Source of the DNA: Actinomycetota bacterium
GTDB taxonomy: Bacteria; Actinomycetota; Actinomycetes; Streptosporangiales; Streptosporangiaceae
DNA: 64,000 nucleotides
Direction of reading: 5' to 3'
NCBI GenBank assembly: GCA_019240215.1
Contig: JAFAYQ010000025.1
Coordinates: forward strand, 1 to 64,000
Below the pieces are notes generated by a model. The model was given only the letters and a program-made list of their open reading frames with translations, was not told the DNA's origin and searched no databases. How positions within the stretch are numbered: position 1 is the stretch's first letter; every line of letters starts with the position of its first letter. A program made the position numbers and the translations under genes. Positions 25,118 through 34,243 of the stretch are shown here, one piece after another.

Positions 25118-26336
25118 TCCGCTCACGGCTGACCCGGGCCCCGACGACCCGGTCACGGTGGACGTGGCCGCGGTGACCGCCGAGTTCGGGGCCGCCCTGC
25201 ATGAGGCCGGGGTGCCGGCCGACCCCGGCCGCTGCGAGCGGTTCGCCCGCGCGGTCGCCGTGATGCGGCCCCGGACCCTGCGTGAACTGCACGCCTGCGG
25301 GCTGGCCACGCTGGTGTCGGGGCCCGAGCAGATCGAGGTCTACGACCGGCTGTTCGCGGCCGCGTTCGGCGCCCGCTGGCCCGCCGCGTTGCCGGGGGCG
25401 ACGGTCCCGCCGGTGACCGGGGCCGGGCCCCCGCCGCAGGCGGCGCCGCCCACCCCGGCCGGCGCCCCGGCCCGCGGGGCGGTGCTCGACACGCGGTCGG
25501 GCGACGGCCACGCCCCCGAGGGGGACGACCGCGTGCCCTGGCGGACGATGGCGACCGCCGCTGAACGGCTGTCCGGCCGCGACTTCGCCGACCTCTCAGT
25601 GGCCGAGCTGCTGCTGCTGGCCGACCTGATGCGGCGCCGGGTGATCAGCACGCCGCCCCGCCGCAGCCGCCGCCAGCGCCCCGCGCCGTCCGGGCGCCGC
25701 CCCGACCTGCGGGCCACGCTGCGGCAGGCCCGGCGGACCGACGGCGAGCCGCTGCGGATCGCGCACCGGGCGCCGCGGCTGCGGCCCCGGCGGCTGATCG
25801 TGCTGTGCGACATCTCCGCCTCGATGGAGCCGTACGCCCGGGCTTTGCTCCAGCTGCTGTACTGCGCCAGCCAGAAGGGGCCCGAAGCCCAGGCGGGCCG
25901 GGCCGGGACCGAGGTGTTCACGTTCGCCACCCGGCTCACCCGGATCACCGGCGAGCTGGCCACCGCCCGGCCCGACACGGTGCTGGCGCGGGCCGGGGCG
26001 GCCGCCCCCGACTGGTCCGGCGGCACCCGCATCGGCGCCTCGGTCAAGGAGTTCAACGACCGCTACGGTGCTCCCGGCCTCGCCCGCGGCGCGGTCGTGC
26101 TGATCATCTCCGACGGCTGGGAGACCGGCGACGCGACCGAGCTCGGGCAGCAGATGGCCCGGCTGCACCGGCTCGCCTACCGGATCATCTGGGCCAACCC
26201 GCGCACCAAGAGCCCCCGTTACCAGCCCAAGGTCAGCGGGATGGCGGCCGCCTGGCCGTACTGCGACGCGGTGGTCAGCGCCCACAGCCTGGACGCGATC
26301 GGCGACCTGATCGCGGCGCTGGCCCAGCCCGCCTGA
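25104..26336 (+). CDS. coxE: VWA-domain protein CoxE, partner of CoxD
   Basis: 410 residues. The C-terminal ~200 residues are a von Willebrand A domain with MIDAS motif CDISASM (D-x-S-x-S form) and GTRIGASVKEF. The N-terminal part is helical, followed by a Pro/Ala-rich linker at ~100-145. CoxE works with the MoxR ATPase CoxD in maturing CO dehydrogenase. GTG 25104 is the second of two duplicated GTGACTGAG strings. No coxF or coxG follows; transcription meets a convergent molybdoenzyme gene at 26400. Confidence 0.88.
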   Translation: MTETGPLTADPGPDDPVTVDVAAVTAEFGAALHEAGVPADPGRCERFARAVAVMRPRTLRELHACGLATLVSGPEQIEVYDRLFAAAFGARWPAALPGATVPPVTGAGPPPQAAPPTPAGAPARGAVLDTRSGDGHAPEGDDRVPWRTMATAAERLSGRDFADLSVAELLLLADLMRRRVISTPPRRSRRQRPAPSGRRPDLRATLRQARRTDGEPLRIAHRAPRLRPRRLIVLCDISASMEPYARALLQLLYCASQKGPEAQAGRAGTEVFTFATRLTRITGELATARPDTVLARAGAAAPDWSGGTRIGASVKEFNDRYGAPGLARGAVVLIISDGWETGDATELGQQMARLHRLAYRIIWANPRTKSPRYQPKVSGMAAAWPYCDAVVSAHSLDAIGDLIAALAQPA

Positions 26337-26372
26337 CTCCCGCTGAGTCGCCAGGCGGGCTGGAGTCTCAGT

Positions 26373-26404
26373 GTCTCCTGATTTCAGGGTCTCCTGATTT
26401 CAGG
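26373..26404. repeat. 16-bp perfect tandem repeat
   Basis: GTCTCCTGATTTCAGG is present twice in direct tandem (26373-26388, 26389-26404). The second copy contains the stop codon of the molybdo-oxidoreductase gene. Confidence 0.9.
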
Positions 26405-28775
26405 CGACGGTGACTTTGACCGTGTGGTAGCCGGTGGCGCCGTTGGGCGGCGGCCCGTGCACGGTCTCGGTCTGGGTGTAGCCGGTCTGGTCGGTCGCCC
26501 GCACCTGGAGCACGTGGGTACCGGGGATCGCGTCCCAGCGGAAGTACCACTGCCGCCAGGTGTCGATCGTGTCCTGGGCGGCCAGCGTGGCCTCGGCCCA
26601 CTCGCCGTCGATGCCGACCTCGACCTTGGCGATGCCCTTGCGCTGGGCCCAGGCCACCCCGGCGATCACCACCTGGCCGGCCTGCAGCGGCTTGCCGGCC
26701 TTGGGGGTGTCGATCCGGGATTCGGTCTTGACCGTCGCCTGAGCCGACCAGGCGCGCTTGACCCAGTAGGCGTCGTAGGCGGCGTAGGTGGTCAGCTCCA
26801 TGTCGACCACCCACTTGCAGGCCGACACGTAGCCGTAGAGGCCGGGCACCACGACCCGGACCGGGTAGCCGTGCTCGGCCGGCAGCGGCTGCCCGTTCAT
26901 CCGGGTGGCCAGCAGCGCGTCCCGGCCGTCCATGACCGCCTGGGTCGACACCCCCACCGCCATGCCCTGCACGTCGCGCATGACGATCTGGGTCGCGCCC
27001 GCGTGCACGCCGGCCTCGCGCAGCAGGTCGGCCAGCCGGGTGCCCTGCCAGCGGGCGTTGCCGATGTAGCCGCCGCCAACCGACTCCGACACGCAGACGA
27101 TGGTGATGTCGCGCTGGATCTGCGGCCGGCTCATCAGCTCCTCGAAGTCGATCTCGATGGGCTTGTCGACCATGCCGTGGATCCGCAGCTTCCACTGCTG
27201 GGTGGTCACCTTGGGCACCACCACCGCGGTGTCGACCCGGTAGAAGCGGTCGTTGGGTGTGTAGAACGGCGAGATGCCGGCGATGCTGTCGAGCTTGTCG
27301 GCGGCCGCCAGTGGCGGCAGCTGCTGCACCGGGCCCGGCTTGAGCGGCGGGATGACCTTGACCTTGGGGGTCAGCAGCTTGGTGGCGCCCCCGGCCACCA
27401 CCGTGACCGCGGTGGCCGACAAGGTGGCCAGCAGGAACCGGCGCCGGTTGGTGCCGACCACGTCCAGGTCACCGGTCAGCGCCCAGCCGCCGCGGACCCG
27501 GGTCAGCGCCCGCGCCAGCACCACCCGGGGCGCGGCCGCCCCCGCCAGGCCGGCCATCGCGGCGGCCCCGGCCGCTCCGCCGAGCAGGGCGGGGATCACG
27601 TCGCCGGCGTGGCTGCCGGGCCGGGTCAGCACCACGAACGCGGCCGCCACCCCGAACACCGCCGCCACCCCGATCACGCCGGCCGCCCGCCGCCGCCGCG
27701 CGACCAGTCCGAGGACGGCGGCCACGACCGCGACGAACAGCCAGGCCGGCAGGAACAGGCTGTGCCCGTGGGTCCCGGCCGACTGGCCCGCGAGCCGGGC
27801 CAGGGAGCCGGACCGCAGCATCGCCGCCACCGCCGAGACCGGGGCCGCCTGCGGGCGGAGCAGACGGGCCGCCAGTTCGCCGACCGTGACCGCGACGGCG
27901 GCCGCCAGCAGGCCAGCGGTCAGCGCCGCCAGCAGGCCCCGGCCCCGCGCCCGCCAGGCGCCGGGGATGGGGCCGGACCCTGGTCCGGGCGGCGCCATTC
28001 CGGCGTAGGCGGCCGGGTCCTGGTCGCCGTCGGTGGCGGGTGGGGCGCTGGTGGCCGGTCCGCCGGCAGCCGGTCCGCCGGCAGCCGGTCCGCCGGTCGG
28101 GAAGCCGCCCGGCGGGGTCCCGATCGGGGCCGGGTCGATCACCGGGGCGGCGAACTCGTCGCTGTCGGGCGGGACCGGCTGCTCCCAGGCGGGGCCGTTC
28201 GGCTCGGTCCAGCCGGTGCCGCCGGGCTCGGCCCAGCCGGTGCCGCCGGGCTCGGCCCAGCCGGGGCCGCCCGGCTGCCCCCAGCCCGGCTCCTCCCAGC
28301 TGGGCGCGCCCGGCGCGTCCCAGGGCGGCCCCGGCTCGGTGATCACCGCGCTGGTCCGGTAGCCGGTCGGCGCCTGGTACTCCTGAGACACCGGATAGTC
28401 CTGCGTCCCCTGGTAGTCCGCCCGTCCCGGGTGTCCGGGGTAGCCGGCCCGGCGGTAGGCGGTCAGCTCCGAATAGCCGATCCCATCTCCACCGCCGTCA
28501 CTTGCGCCACTCGCACCACGCAAGTCACCCGAGCCGCCCTGGCCTTCCCAGCCGCGCTGGCCCTCCCAGCCGGTCTCGCCGCTCTGGCCCTCCCAGCCGG
28601 TCTCGCCGCTCTGGCCGTCCCAGCCGGTCCCGCCGCTCTGGCCGTCCCAGCCGCCTCGGCCACTCTGGCTACCCGGGACCGGGTAGTCGAAGACGTCCGG
28701 TTGGTGTCCCGGCCACGGAACACTTTCGCGGTCGCCGGGTTGTGGGCGGTGCCGTCCAGGACCCTGATGGCTCAT
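26400..28775 (-). CDS. Membrane-anchored sulfite-oxidase-family molybdoenzyme with long repeat-rich N-terminus
   Basis: 791 residues. Residues 1-~270 are a disordered Gly/Trp/Pro/Glu region built of WDGQSGETG- and WAEPGGTG-type repeats. About 270-440 holds four to five hydrophobic segments, then RRRFLLATLSATAVTVV before the exported catalytic domain. That domain is of the sulfite oxidase/YedY type, with the molybdenum-ligand Cys561 in TIVCVSESVGGGYIGNARW, and a C-terminal Ig-like dimerisation domain (WAQRKGIAKVEVGIDGEW). Substrate unknown. The ATG overlaps the GT87 stop by 4 bp (ATGA), so it is the last gene of a three-gene operon. Confidence 0.86.
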   Translation of the reverse strand: MSHQGPGRHRPQPGDRESVPWPGHQPDVFDYPVPGSQSGRGGWDGQSGGTGWDGQSGETGWEGQSGETGWEGQRGWEGQGGSGDLRGASGASDGGGDGIGYSELTAYRRAGYPGHPGRADYQGTQDYPVSQEYQAPTGYRTSAVITEPGPPWDAPGAPSWEEPGWGQPGGPGWAEPGGTGWAEPGGTGWTEPNGPAWEQPVPPDSDEFAAPVIDPAPIGTPPGGFPTGGPAAGGPAAGGPATSAPPATDGDQDPAAYAGMAPPGPGSGPIPGAWRARGRGLLAALTAGLLAAAVAVTVGELAARLLRPQAAPVSAVAAMLRSGSLARLAGQSAGTHGHSLFLPAWLFVAVVAAVLGLVARRRRAAGVIGVAAVFGVAAAFVVLTRPGSHAGDVIPALLGGAAGAAAMAGLAGAAAPRVVLARALTRVRGGWALTGDLDVVGTNRRRFLLATLSATAVTVVAGGATKLLTPKVKVIPPLKPGPVQQLPPLAAADKLDSIAGISPFYTPNDRFYRVDTAVVVPKVTTQQWKLRIHGMVDKPIEIDFEELMSRPQIQRDITIVCVSESVGGGYIGNARWQGTRLADLLREAGVHAGATQIVMRDVQGMAVGVSTQAVMDGRDALLATRMNGQPLPAEHGYPVRVVVPGLYGYVSACKWVVDMELTTYAAYDAYWVKRAWSAQATVKTESRIDTPKAGKPLQAGQVVIAGVAWAQRKGIAKVEVGIDGEWAEATLAAQDTIDTWRQWYFRWDAIPGTHVLQVRATDQTGYTQTETVHGPPPNGATGYHTVKVTVA

Positions 28776-30355
28776 AGCTTCAAATGTGCCCGGTGAGACG
28801 CGATTCCGGTGCTGTCCTGAGTGTCCGGTAACCCAGCGGTAAGCGTTGACGGCGCAGGCTCCTCGGATCCGCTGGCGGCTTGCTCCTCACCAGTCACAGC
28901 CACACCAGCCTCAGCGGGAACCTCGTCCGCCACCGTCGTCGCCGCCGCCGACTCCACCGCAGGCGGCCCCAGCCGCCCGAACCGCTCCGGATAGCGCGCG
29001 ATCAGCCACCGGGCCAGCGACACCAGGGCGATGAACAGCGTTGCCCCGCCGTACCCGACGACCTCGGCGTGCGGGACCGCCCGCCACCGGCCCAGCATGT
29101 GCTCGGCCGCCAGGTAGCCACCGGCCGCCAGCGACAGCCACTCCCAGCGGCCGTCCAGTACGACCAGCATCACCAGCAGGATCGCGTACCACTGGTACCG
29201 GGGAGTGGTCACCATCAGCGCCACCCCGGTCATCACCAGCGCGGCCTGCCAGGGCCGGTCCGGGTTGGAGAACCGGATCACCGCCAGCCCGGTCACCGCC
29301 AGGATCAGGACGGCGATGGCGGTGGCCGGCTTGCCGCTCGCGACCAGCCCGATCAGCGCGAACCGCTGCCCGCTGCCGTACCCCTCCTGCTGCAGGTAGC
29401 CGGGCAGGAACCCGATGACCTTGCTGCCCACCGCCAGCACGTGCGGCAGGTAGACGACCGCCACCGCCCCGGCGGCAGCCGACACCACCGACACCCAGCG
29501 GCGTTTGAGCACGGCCGGGCCGACCAGCACCGGGGTCATCTTGGTGGCGATGGCCAGGCCGAGCAGGGCGCCGCCGAGCACCGCCCCGCGCCGCTTGGCT
29601 CCCCGCCGCGCCAGCACCAGCAGCGCGGCCAGCGTGAGCAGCACCGCGACCACGTCCACGTGCGCGTTGTTGCCGGCCTCGAGCGCGACCGTCGGGCACC
29701 AGGCCCACAGCGCCGCCCAGCGCAGGTCGCGCCGCAGCCACCCCAGCCCGGCCAGCAACAGCAGCGTGACCAGCACCGCGCACGCGCCCGCGGCCGCCTG
29801 GACCGGGGTCGAGCCCGCCCACACCGGCGTCACGTAGTGCACGGCCAGGAAGTAGAACTCGGCCACCGGCGGATAGATGGTCGGCACCGTCGGCCGGTTG
29901 ATCCGGGTGCAGCCCGGGGCCAGCGTGTGGCCGGGGTAACCCGGCTCCACGATGCCCGGCCCCACGCAGTAGGGGGCGTGGTGGTTGAACAGGAACGGGT
30001 CGCGGATGTGGGCCAGCTGCGGCGCGGTCGGGACGTAGGCGTAGGGGTCGTAGCCGGCCGCCTGCACGCGGCCGTCCCACATGTAGCGGTACAGGTCGGA
30101 GCTGGACTGGGGCGCCCCCGAGACCGCGATGACCTGCACCGCGATGCCGCCGATGACGATGAGCGCGACCACCCAGCGCCGCGGGAGGCCGCGCAGCAGC
30201 CAGGCCGCGGCCGCGAACAGCACCCAGGCCACCGTGACCAGCGGCAGCGGCTTGAGCGGGTACGGATCGGCGGCCGGGTGGATGACCAGGAACTCCAGGC
30301 CGCAGATGACCACCAGCATCGCGCTGATCGCACTGACCCGCACCTTCGCGGTCAT
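28772..30355 (-). CDS. GT87/mannosyltransferase-type membrane glycosyltransferase
   Basis: 527 residues with about 11-12 transmembrane helices. The GT-C catalytic loop after helix 2-3 reads SSSDLYRYMWDGRVQAAGYD, the D-x-YRY-W-DG pattern of polyprenyl-phosphate-dependent GT87/MptA-B-like enzymes. Other cues are GNNAHVDVVAVLL and ATKMTPVLVGP. It should move a sugar from polyprenyl-phosphate onto an acceptor outside the membrane. The C-terminal ~75 residues are an Ala/Glu-rich cytosolic tail. It is coupled at both ends: 4-bp overlaps with the methyltransferase (30352-30355) and the molybdoenzyme (28772-28775). Confidence 0.87.
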   Translation of the reverse strand: MTAKVRVSAISAMLVVICGLEFLVIHPAADPYPLKPLPLVTVAWVLFAAAAWLLRGLPRRWVVALIVIGGIAVQVIAVSGAPQSSSDLYRYMWDGRVQAAGYDPYAYVPTAPQLAHIRDPFLFNHHAPYCVGPGIVEPGYPGHTLAPGCTRINRPTVPTIYPPVAEFYFLAVHYVTPVWAGSTPVQAAAGACAVLVTLLLLAGLGWLRRDLRWAALWAWCPTVALEAGNNAHVDVVAVLLTLAALLVLARRGAKRRGAVLGGALLGLAIATKMTPVLVGPAVLKRRWVSVVSAAAGAVAVVYLPHVLAVGSKVIGFLPGYLQQEGYGSGQRFALIGLVASGKPATAIAVLILAVTGLAVIRFSNPDRPWQAALVMTGVALMVTTPRYQWYAILLVMLVVLDGRWEWLSLAAGGYLAAEHMLGRWRAVPHAEVVGYGGATLFIALVSLARWLIARYPERFGRLGPPAVESAAATTVADEVPAEAGVAVTGEEQAASGSEEPAPSTLTAGLPDTQDSTGIASHRAHLKL

Positions 30356-31029
30356 GACTCGTACACCAGGTAGACGTCCTGGCTGGTCTCGATGTCGGCC
30401 GGGGCGGCCGGCACGCAGTCGAGGGCGGCGAACCAGCGGCCGTCGGCCGTCCAGGTCTCCCGCAGCACCAGCCCGGCGCTGCGGGCCACGTCACCGATCT
30501 GGTCGGCGCCCACGTAGGCCCACGGGAACCAGTCGCCCGCGGTGCCCTGCTGGCACAGCCGGACCTGGTCGGTGCGCAGCGGGCGGCCCGGCGCCTGCAC
30601 CTCGACCAGCGCGTGGCCGTCGGGGGCGAGCAGGTCACTGATCCGCCGCAGCAGCGCGGCCGGGTCGCCGCCGATCCCGATGTTCCCGTCGGCCAGCAGC
30701 ACCGTCCGCCAGCGGCCGGTCCCCGGTACCCGGCCGAAAACGTCGCGGAGGATGGCGAACGCGCCGGAGGACTGGGCGATCTGGACCGCGTAGGGCGTCA
30801 CGTCGATGCCCAGGGCCGGGATTCCGCGCTCAGCCAGCGCCACCGTGAGCCGGCCGGGCCCGGAGCCCACGTCCAGGGTCGGCCCGGAGCACCGGTCGAC
30901 CAGCGACACGTCACCCGGCGTGGCCTCCAGCCACCGGTCGACCTCCAGCGGGACGCGGGTGCCGTCGGAGTGTTCGACCTCGGCCTGCGCGGCACCGGCC
31001 AGTGCCGCCTCGTAAAGTTCGCCGAGCAC
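30352..31029 (-). CDS. Class I SAM-dependent methyltransferase
   Basis: 225 residues from GTG 31029, chosen because GGGAGGAG lies upstream at good distance; the frame is open to 31074. SAM-binding motif I is LDVGSGPGRLTVALAERG, followed by VTPYAVQIAQ, and motif II/III is VLLADGNIGIGGDP. It is the first gene of the methyltransferase-GT87-molybdoenzyme operon. It could methylate the sugar or lipid handled by the glycosyltransferase. Divergent from the response regulator gene at 31248, whose promoter region is shared. Confidence 0.86.
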   Translation of the reverse strand: MLGELYEAALAGAAQAEVEHSDGTRVPLEVDRWLEATPGDVSLVDRCSGPTLDVGSGPGRLTVALAERGIPALGIDVTPYAVQIAQSSGAFAILRDVFGRVPGTGRWRTVLLADGNIGIGGDPAALLRRISDLLAPDGHALVEVQAPGRPLRTDQVRLCQQGTAGDWFPWAYVGADQIGDVARSAGLVLRETWTADGRWFAALDCVPAAPADIETSQDVYLVYES

Positions 31030-31162
31030 GCGGGCTCCTCCCTGACGATCACACGGCCCCGGGCGCCGTGTCATGCAGGGAAGTCTCTACGAATGCGCTG
31101 CTGAACCGCACCCGCCCGGCGATCCGTTCAGATGTTCGTCAGGGAACTTACGAGACGATGAC

Positions 31163-31200
31163 GGATTTGTTGCAGTTGGTGGTCGCTGCCCGACAAATCC
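31163..31200. promoter_or_regulatory. Inverted repeat in shared promoter of methyltransferase operon and response regulator
   Basis: GGATTTGT (31163-31170) and ACAAATCC (31193-31200) are exact inverted octamers 30 bp apart, about three helical turns. They lie in the 218-bp divergent gap. They could be a binding site for the adjacent OmpR-family regulator, though those sites are more often direct repeats. Confidence 0.4.
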
Positions 31201-31247
31201 ATCTACCGTGAGGGCACGACTTTTACGAACGGGAGGCCGTAGCGACA

Positions 31248-31973
31248 ATGGTGGCCGCGGTGAACAACCCCGATCCGCCGGGCAGGATCGTGGTCGTCGA
31301 CGACGACCCGACGGTGGCGGACGTCGTCGGACGGTACCTCGTCCGCGACGGGCATCACGTGGAGTGTGTGCGGGACGGGCAGGAGGCGCTCCGCCGGGTG
31401 GCCGAAGAGCCGCCCGACCTGGTCGTTCTCGACCTCATGCTGCCGGGCATCGACGGCCTGGAGGTGTGCCGGCGGCTGCGCGCGCGCTGGCCGATCCCGG
31501 TCGTCATGCTGACCGCGCTGGGCGACGAGACCGACCGCCTGGTCGGCTTCGAGACCGGCGCCGACGACTACGTGACCAAGCCGTTCAGCCCCCGGGAGCT
31601 GGCCCTGCGGGTCCGCTCGGTGCTCCGCCGGGCCCGCGGCACCGGCCTGCCCGACGCCCAGCCGGAGGGGATCGTCACCGACGGCGAGCTGGCCGTCGAC
31701 CTGACCGCGCACGAGGTCCGGGTGGCGGGTTCGCTGCTGTCGCTGACCTCCCGCGAGTACGACCTGCTGGTGTTCCTGATGCAGCACCCGCGCAAGGCGT
31801 TCACCCGCGAGCAGCTGCTGAACCAGGTGTGGAGCTGGACGTTCGGCGACACCTCGACCGTCACCGTGCACGTCCGGCGGCTGCGCGAGAAGCTCGAATC
31901 CGATCCCACCCTGCCGCGCCGGATCGTGACCGTCTGGGGCGTCGGCTACCGATACGAGCCCGAGGCGGCGTAG
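31248..31973 (+). CDS. OmpR/PhoB-family response regulator
   Basis: 241 residues. The receiver domain has the acidic pair DDD (VVVDDDPTVADV), phospho-acceptor Asp in VVLDLMLPGIDG, the switch Thr in VVMLTALGDE and Lys in YVTKPFSPREL. The winged-helix output domain (about 140-240) has LTSREYDLLVFLMQHP and STVTVHVRRLREKLE. ATG 31248 follows GGGAGG. The stop overlaps the kinase start by one base. Facing the methyltransferase-GT87-molybdoenzyme operon across a shared promoter, it probably controls that operon. Confidence 0.93.
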   Translation: MVAAVNNPDPPGRIVVVDDDPTVADVVGRYLVRDGHHVECVRDGQEALRRVAEEPPDLVVLDLMLPGIDGLEVCRRLRARWPIPVVMLTALGDETDRLVGFETGADDYVTKPFSPRELALRVRSVLRRARGTGLPDAQPEGIVTDGELAVDLTAHEVRVAGSLLSLTSREYDLLVFLMQHPRKAFTREQLLNQVWSWTFGDTSTVTVHVRRLREKLESDPTLPRRIVTVWGVGYRYEPEAA

Positions 31974-33217
31974 TGCACGCAACCGCGGTGGCCGGCGTTC
32001 TCGCCGGCCCCCTGCCCGACGTTGCCTGGTCCGACCTGGCCCGCGTGTCCACGACGGCGGCGATCATCGCGGTCGTGGCCATCATCATCGGTGTCTTCGC
32101 CATGCACGCGCTGGCCCGCCGGTCGATCGGGCTGCTGCTCACGCTGATCTCCGCGGTCACCATCCTGACCGCGCTGGCCGGCGTGGGCGGGATCACGATC
32201 ATCATGGTCGGCAACCCCGGCGACCGCGAGGTCATGCTCGAGCTGCTGGTCATCGCCGGTCTGGCCGGGTTCGCGGTCGCGCTGATGATCGGGCGGCGGC
32301 TCACCCGGGCCAGCCGCGCGCTGCTCGAGGCGGTGCAGAAGACCGGCGACAGCGGCCTCTACATCCCGCCCACGATCACGCTGCCGGCCGAGCTGGCCGG
32401 CCTGTCGGACGGACTGTCGGCCGCCCACGAGCGGCTGGCGCAGGCCCGGTCCCGGGAGCGGGCGCTGGAGGCCAGCCGCCGCGAGCTGGTCGCCTGGGTC
32501 AGTCACGACCTGCGCACCCCGCTGGCCGGGCTGCGGGCGATGGCCGAGGCGCTGGAAGACCAGGTGGTGGTGGACCCGCGCGAGATGAACGCCTACCACA
32601 CCCAGATCCGCCGCGAGGTCGACCGGCTGTCGGTCATGATCGACGACCTGTTCGAGCTGTCCCGCATCCACGCCGGCGCGCTGCGCCTGAACCGGCGCCC
32701 GGTCGCCCTCGACGACCTGGTGGCCGAGGTGCTGGCCAGCGCCGAGCCGGTCGCCCGGGCCAAAGGTGTCCGGCTGGCCGGCTCCGCCGTCCGCGGCCTG
32801 CCCATCTACGTGGACGCCGGTGAGTTCGGCCGCGCCCTCCGCAACCTGGTCACCAACGCGGTCCGCCACACCCCGTCCGACGGCACCGTGGAAGTCCTCG
32901 GCGACGTGCACGAGGGCATGGCCCGGTTCAGCGTGTCCGATGCCTGCGGCGGCATCCCGCCCGAGGACCTGCCCCGGGTGTTCGAGGTCGCGTTCCGCGG
33001 CGAGGCGGCTCGCACGCCCGGCCCGCAGACCGGCGGGGGACTGGGGCTGAGCATCGCCCGCGGCATCGTCGAGGCGCACGCCGGCCAGATCGCGGTGCGC
33101 AACGCCGGGCCCGGCTGTCAGTTCCTGATCCGGCTCCCGCTGGCCCGCCCGGTCGTGCAGCCTCCGGTCCACCACGCGCAGACCGGCCCCCAGCGGGCGG
33201 TCCCGGCTGGCCGCTGA
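31973..33217 (+). CDS. Sensor histidine kinase, partner of 31248-31973
   Basis: 414 residues from GTG 31973. Three N-terminal helices (TTAAIIAVVAIIIGVFAMHA; GLLLTLISAVTILTALAG; LLVIAGLAGFAVALMIG) have only short loops, so sensing is probably in the membrane. HAMP-like residues follow, then the H-box VSHDLRTPLAGLRAM, N-box NLVTNAVRH, G1 SDACGGIPPEDL and G2 GGGLGLSIARGIVEAH. The G1 Asp is in SDAC, where most kinases have D-x-G-x-G (here DACGG, displaced), a small oddity. Coupled to the regulator. Confidence 0.92.
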   Translation: MHATAVAGVLAGPLPDVAWSDLARVSTTAAIIAVVAIIIGVFAMHALARRSIGLLLTLISAVTILTALAGVGGITIIMVGNPGDREVMLELLVIAGLAGFAVALMIGRRLTRASRALLEAVQKTGDSGLYIPPTITLPAELAGLSDGLSAAHERLAQARSRERALEASRRELVAWVSHDLRTPLAGLRAMAEALEDQVVVDPREMNAYHTQIRREVDRLSVMIDDLFELSRIHAGALRLNRRPVALDDLVAEVLASAEPVARAKGVRLAGSAVRGLPIYVDAGEFGRALRNLVTNAVRHTPSDGTVEVLGDVHEGMARFSVSDACGGIPPEDLPRVFEVAFRGEAARTPGPQTGGGLGLSIARGIVEAHAGQIAVRNAGPGCQFLIRLPLARPVVQPPVHHAQTGPQRAVPAGR

Positions 33218-33253
33218 AGCAGCGCCGCTACGGGGCCGTCCGCCGGTATCGCG

Positions 33254-33610
33254 CTATGGGGCCGGGACGGCCACGACCGCGGTGCCGTAGGCGACGACCT
33301 CAGCACGGGCCTTGCCGATCTCGGAGGAGTCGAACCGCACCGCGATCACCGCGTTGGCCCCGAGCAGCTTCGCGTTCTCGATCATCCGGTCCAGCGCATG
33401 CCGGCGGGTGTCCTCCAGCACCACCGTGAACTGCGACACCTCACCCTGCCGGAGCGACGAGATCCCCCCGGTGACCGCCTTGGTGAAACCCATCGACCGC
33501 ACCACCAGCCCGAACGTCACCCCGAGACTCTTCTCCACCCGCATCCCGGGCAGGTCGAACGCCGAAGTGACCTGGAACTCGATGACCGGAGCTTCTGCTG
33601 TGTTCGTCAT
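33254..33610 (-). CDS. YbjQ-family (UPF0145) protein
   Basis: 118 residues from ATG 33610; a TTG at 33646 is in frame but adds unrelated residues. It has the family pattern GLVVRSMGFTKAVTGGISSLRQGE, LEDTRRHALDRMIENAKLLGANAVIAVRFDSSEI and a closing EVVAYGTAVVAV (motif fragments given only for recognition). YbjQ proteins form pentamers and have been called heavy-metal-binding, but their role is unknown. Monocistronic; convergent with the histidine kinase. Confidence 0.85.
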   Translation of the reverse strand: MTNTAEAPVIEFQVTSAFDLPGMRVEKSLGVTFGLVVRSMGFTKAVTGGISSLRQGEVSQFTVVLEDTRRHALDRMIENAKLLGANAVIAVRFDSSEIGKARAEVVAYGTAVVAVPAP

Positions 33611-34243
33611 GGCGGGCAGTACAACGCCGCCGCCGGACAATGTCAACGAACGCTGCGCCGGCCCGGGCCAGGCCGCCGCAGGCAGCTGCGGCTTTCGTTC
33701 ACCTTTATCGCCCGTGACCGGCCAGCATCCCGCCGTACTCCGGTTCCCGCTCCGGTACCGGCCCGCGCAGCCACAGCCGGCCCGGCTGGCCGCTGAGTCC
33801 TGCCTCCGGCGGGGGTACTTCGGGCTCCGGGATGGGTGGAAAACCCTTCGACCTGCCCCATCCCTGTAGTCGCCGTCGCCCGCCGCTCAGCCGGGCAGAC
33901 CTCCCGGACCGCGTCAAACCGCAAAGAGTACGGCTTGACCCGCCCCGTCCGTCCTGCTGTTCGGCTGGCGGGACGACGGCGACGGGATGGGTCAGGCCGG
34001 CCAGGAGTGTGCGCGCGGCCGCGCCCGTCCAAGGATCCACTCGCGCCACTCGTGGCCCACTGGCAACTCTTGCCGCGCGGTCGTTTGTCGGCAATGTGAC
34101 ATCGAGGGCGTAAGAGTGTCGGCAATGTGACATTGCGGACAAACGTGCCCGGGGCTGGTGGGTCGGCCGGGCTGTGTCGTGCCGGTGTGCCTGGAGTGCT
34201 GCCCGCCGGGGTGCCGGGGGCTTGAGCCGACGGCGCTTAGGCG
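33611..34243. other. 633-bp gap with no convincing gene; possible IS relic
   Basis: Several frames are open here on both strands, but none has a good ribosome-binding site, a recognisable fold or consistent third-position GC. Pro/Arg-rich translations look like noise. The right part (34082-34145) has nested direct and inverted repeats described separately. No promoter could be assigned with confidence. Confidence 0.5.
34082..34145. repeat. Nested direct and inverted repeats, IS-end-like
   Basis: TGTCGGCAATGTGACAT occurs at 34086-34102 and, exactly, at 34117-34133 (31-bp shift). In addition CGTTTGTCGGCAATG (34082-34096) is inverted with one mismatch at 34131-34145. Multiple terminal copies of this sort occur at IS21-like ends and at iteron-type sites. 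No transposase remains nearby. Confidence 0.6.

Noticed and set aside
28190..28680. CRISPR-like short repeats
   Set aside because: The repeats are in-frame codons of the Trp/Gly/Pro-rich protein region, with no spacers or cas genes.
26424..28796. Long open frame antisense to the molybdoenzyme gene
   Set aside because: Same reason: the reverse strand has conserved catalytic motifs and coupling to neighbours, this one has none.
33643..34142. Two overlapping minus-strand frames in the gap after the YbjQ gene
   Set aside because: No ribosome-binding site, Pro/Arg-rich noise, no recognisable domain.
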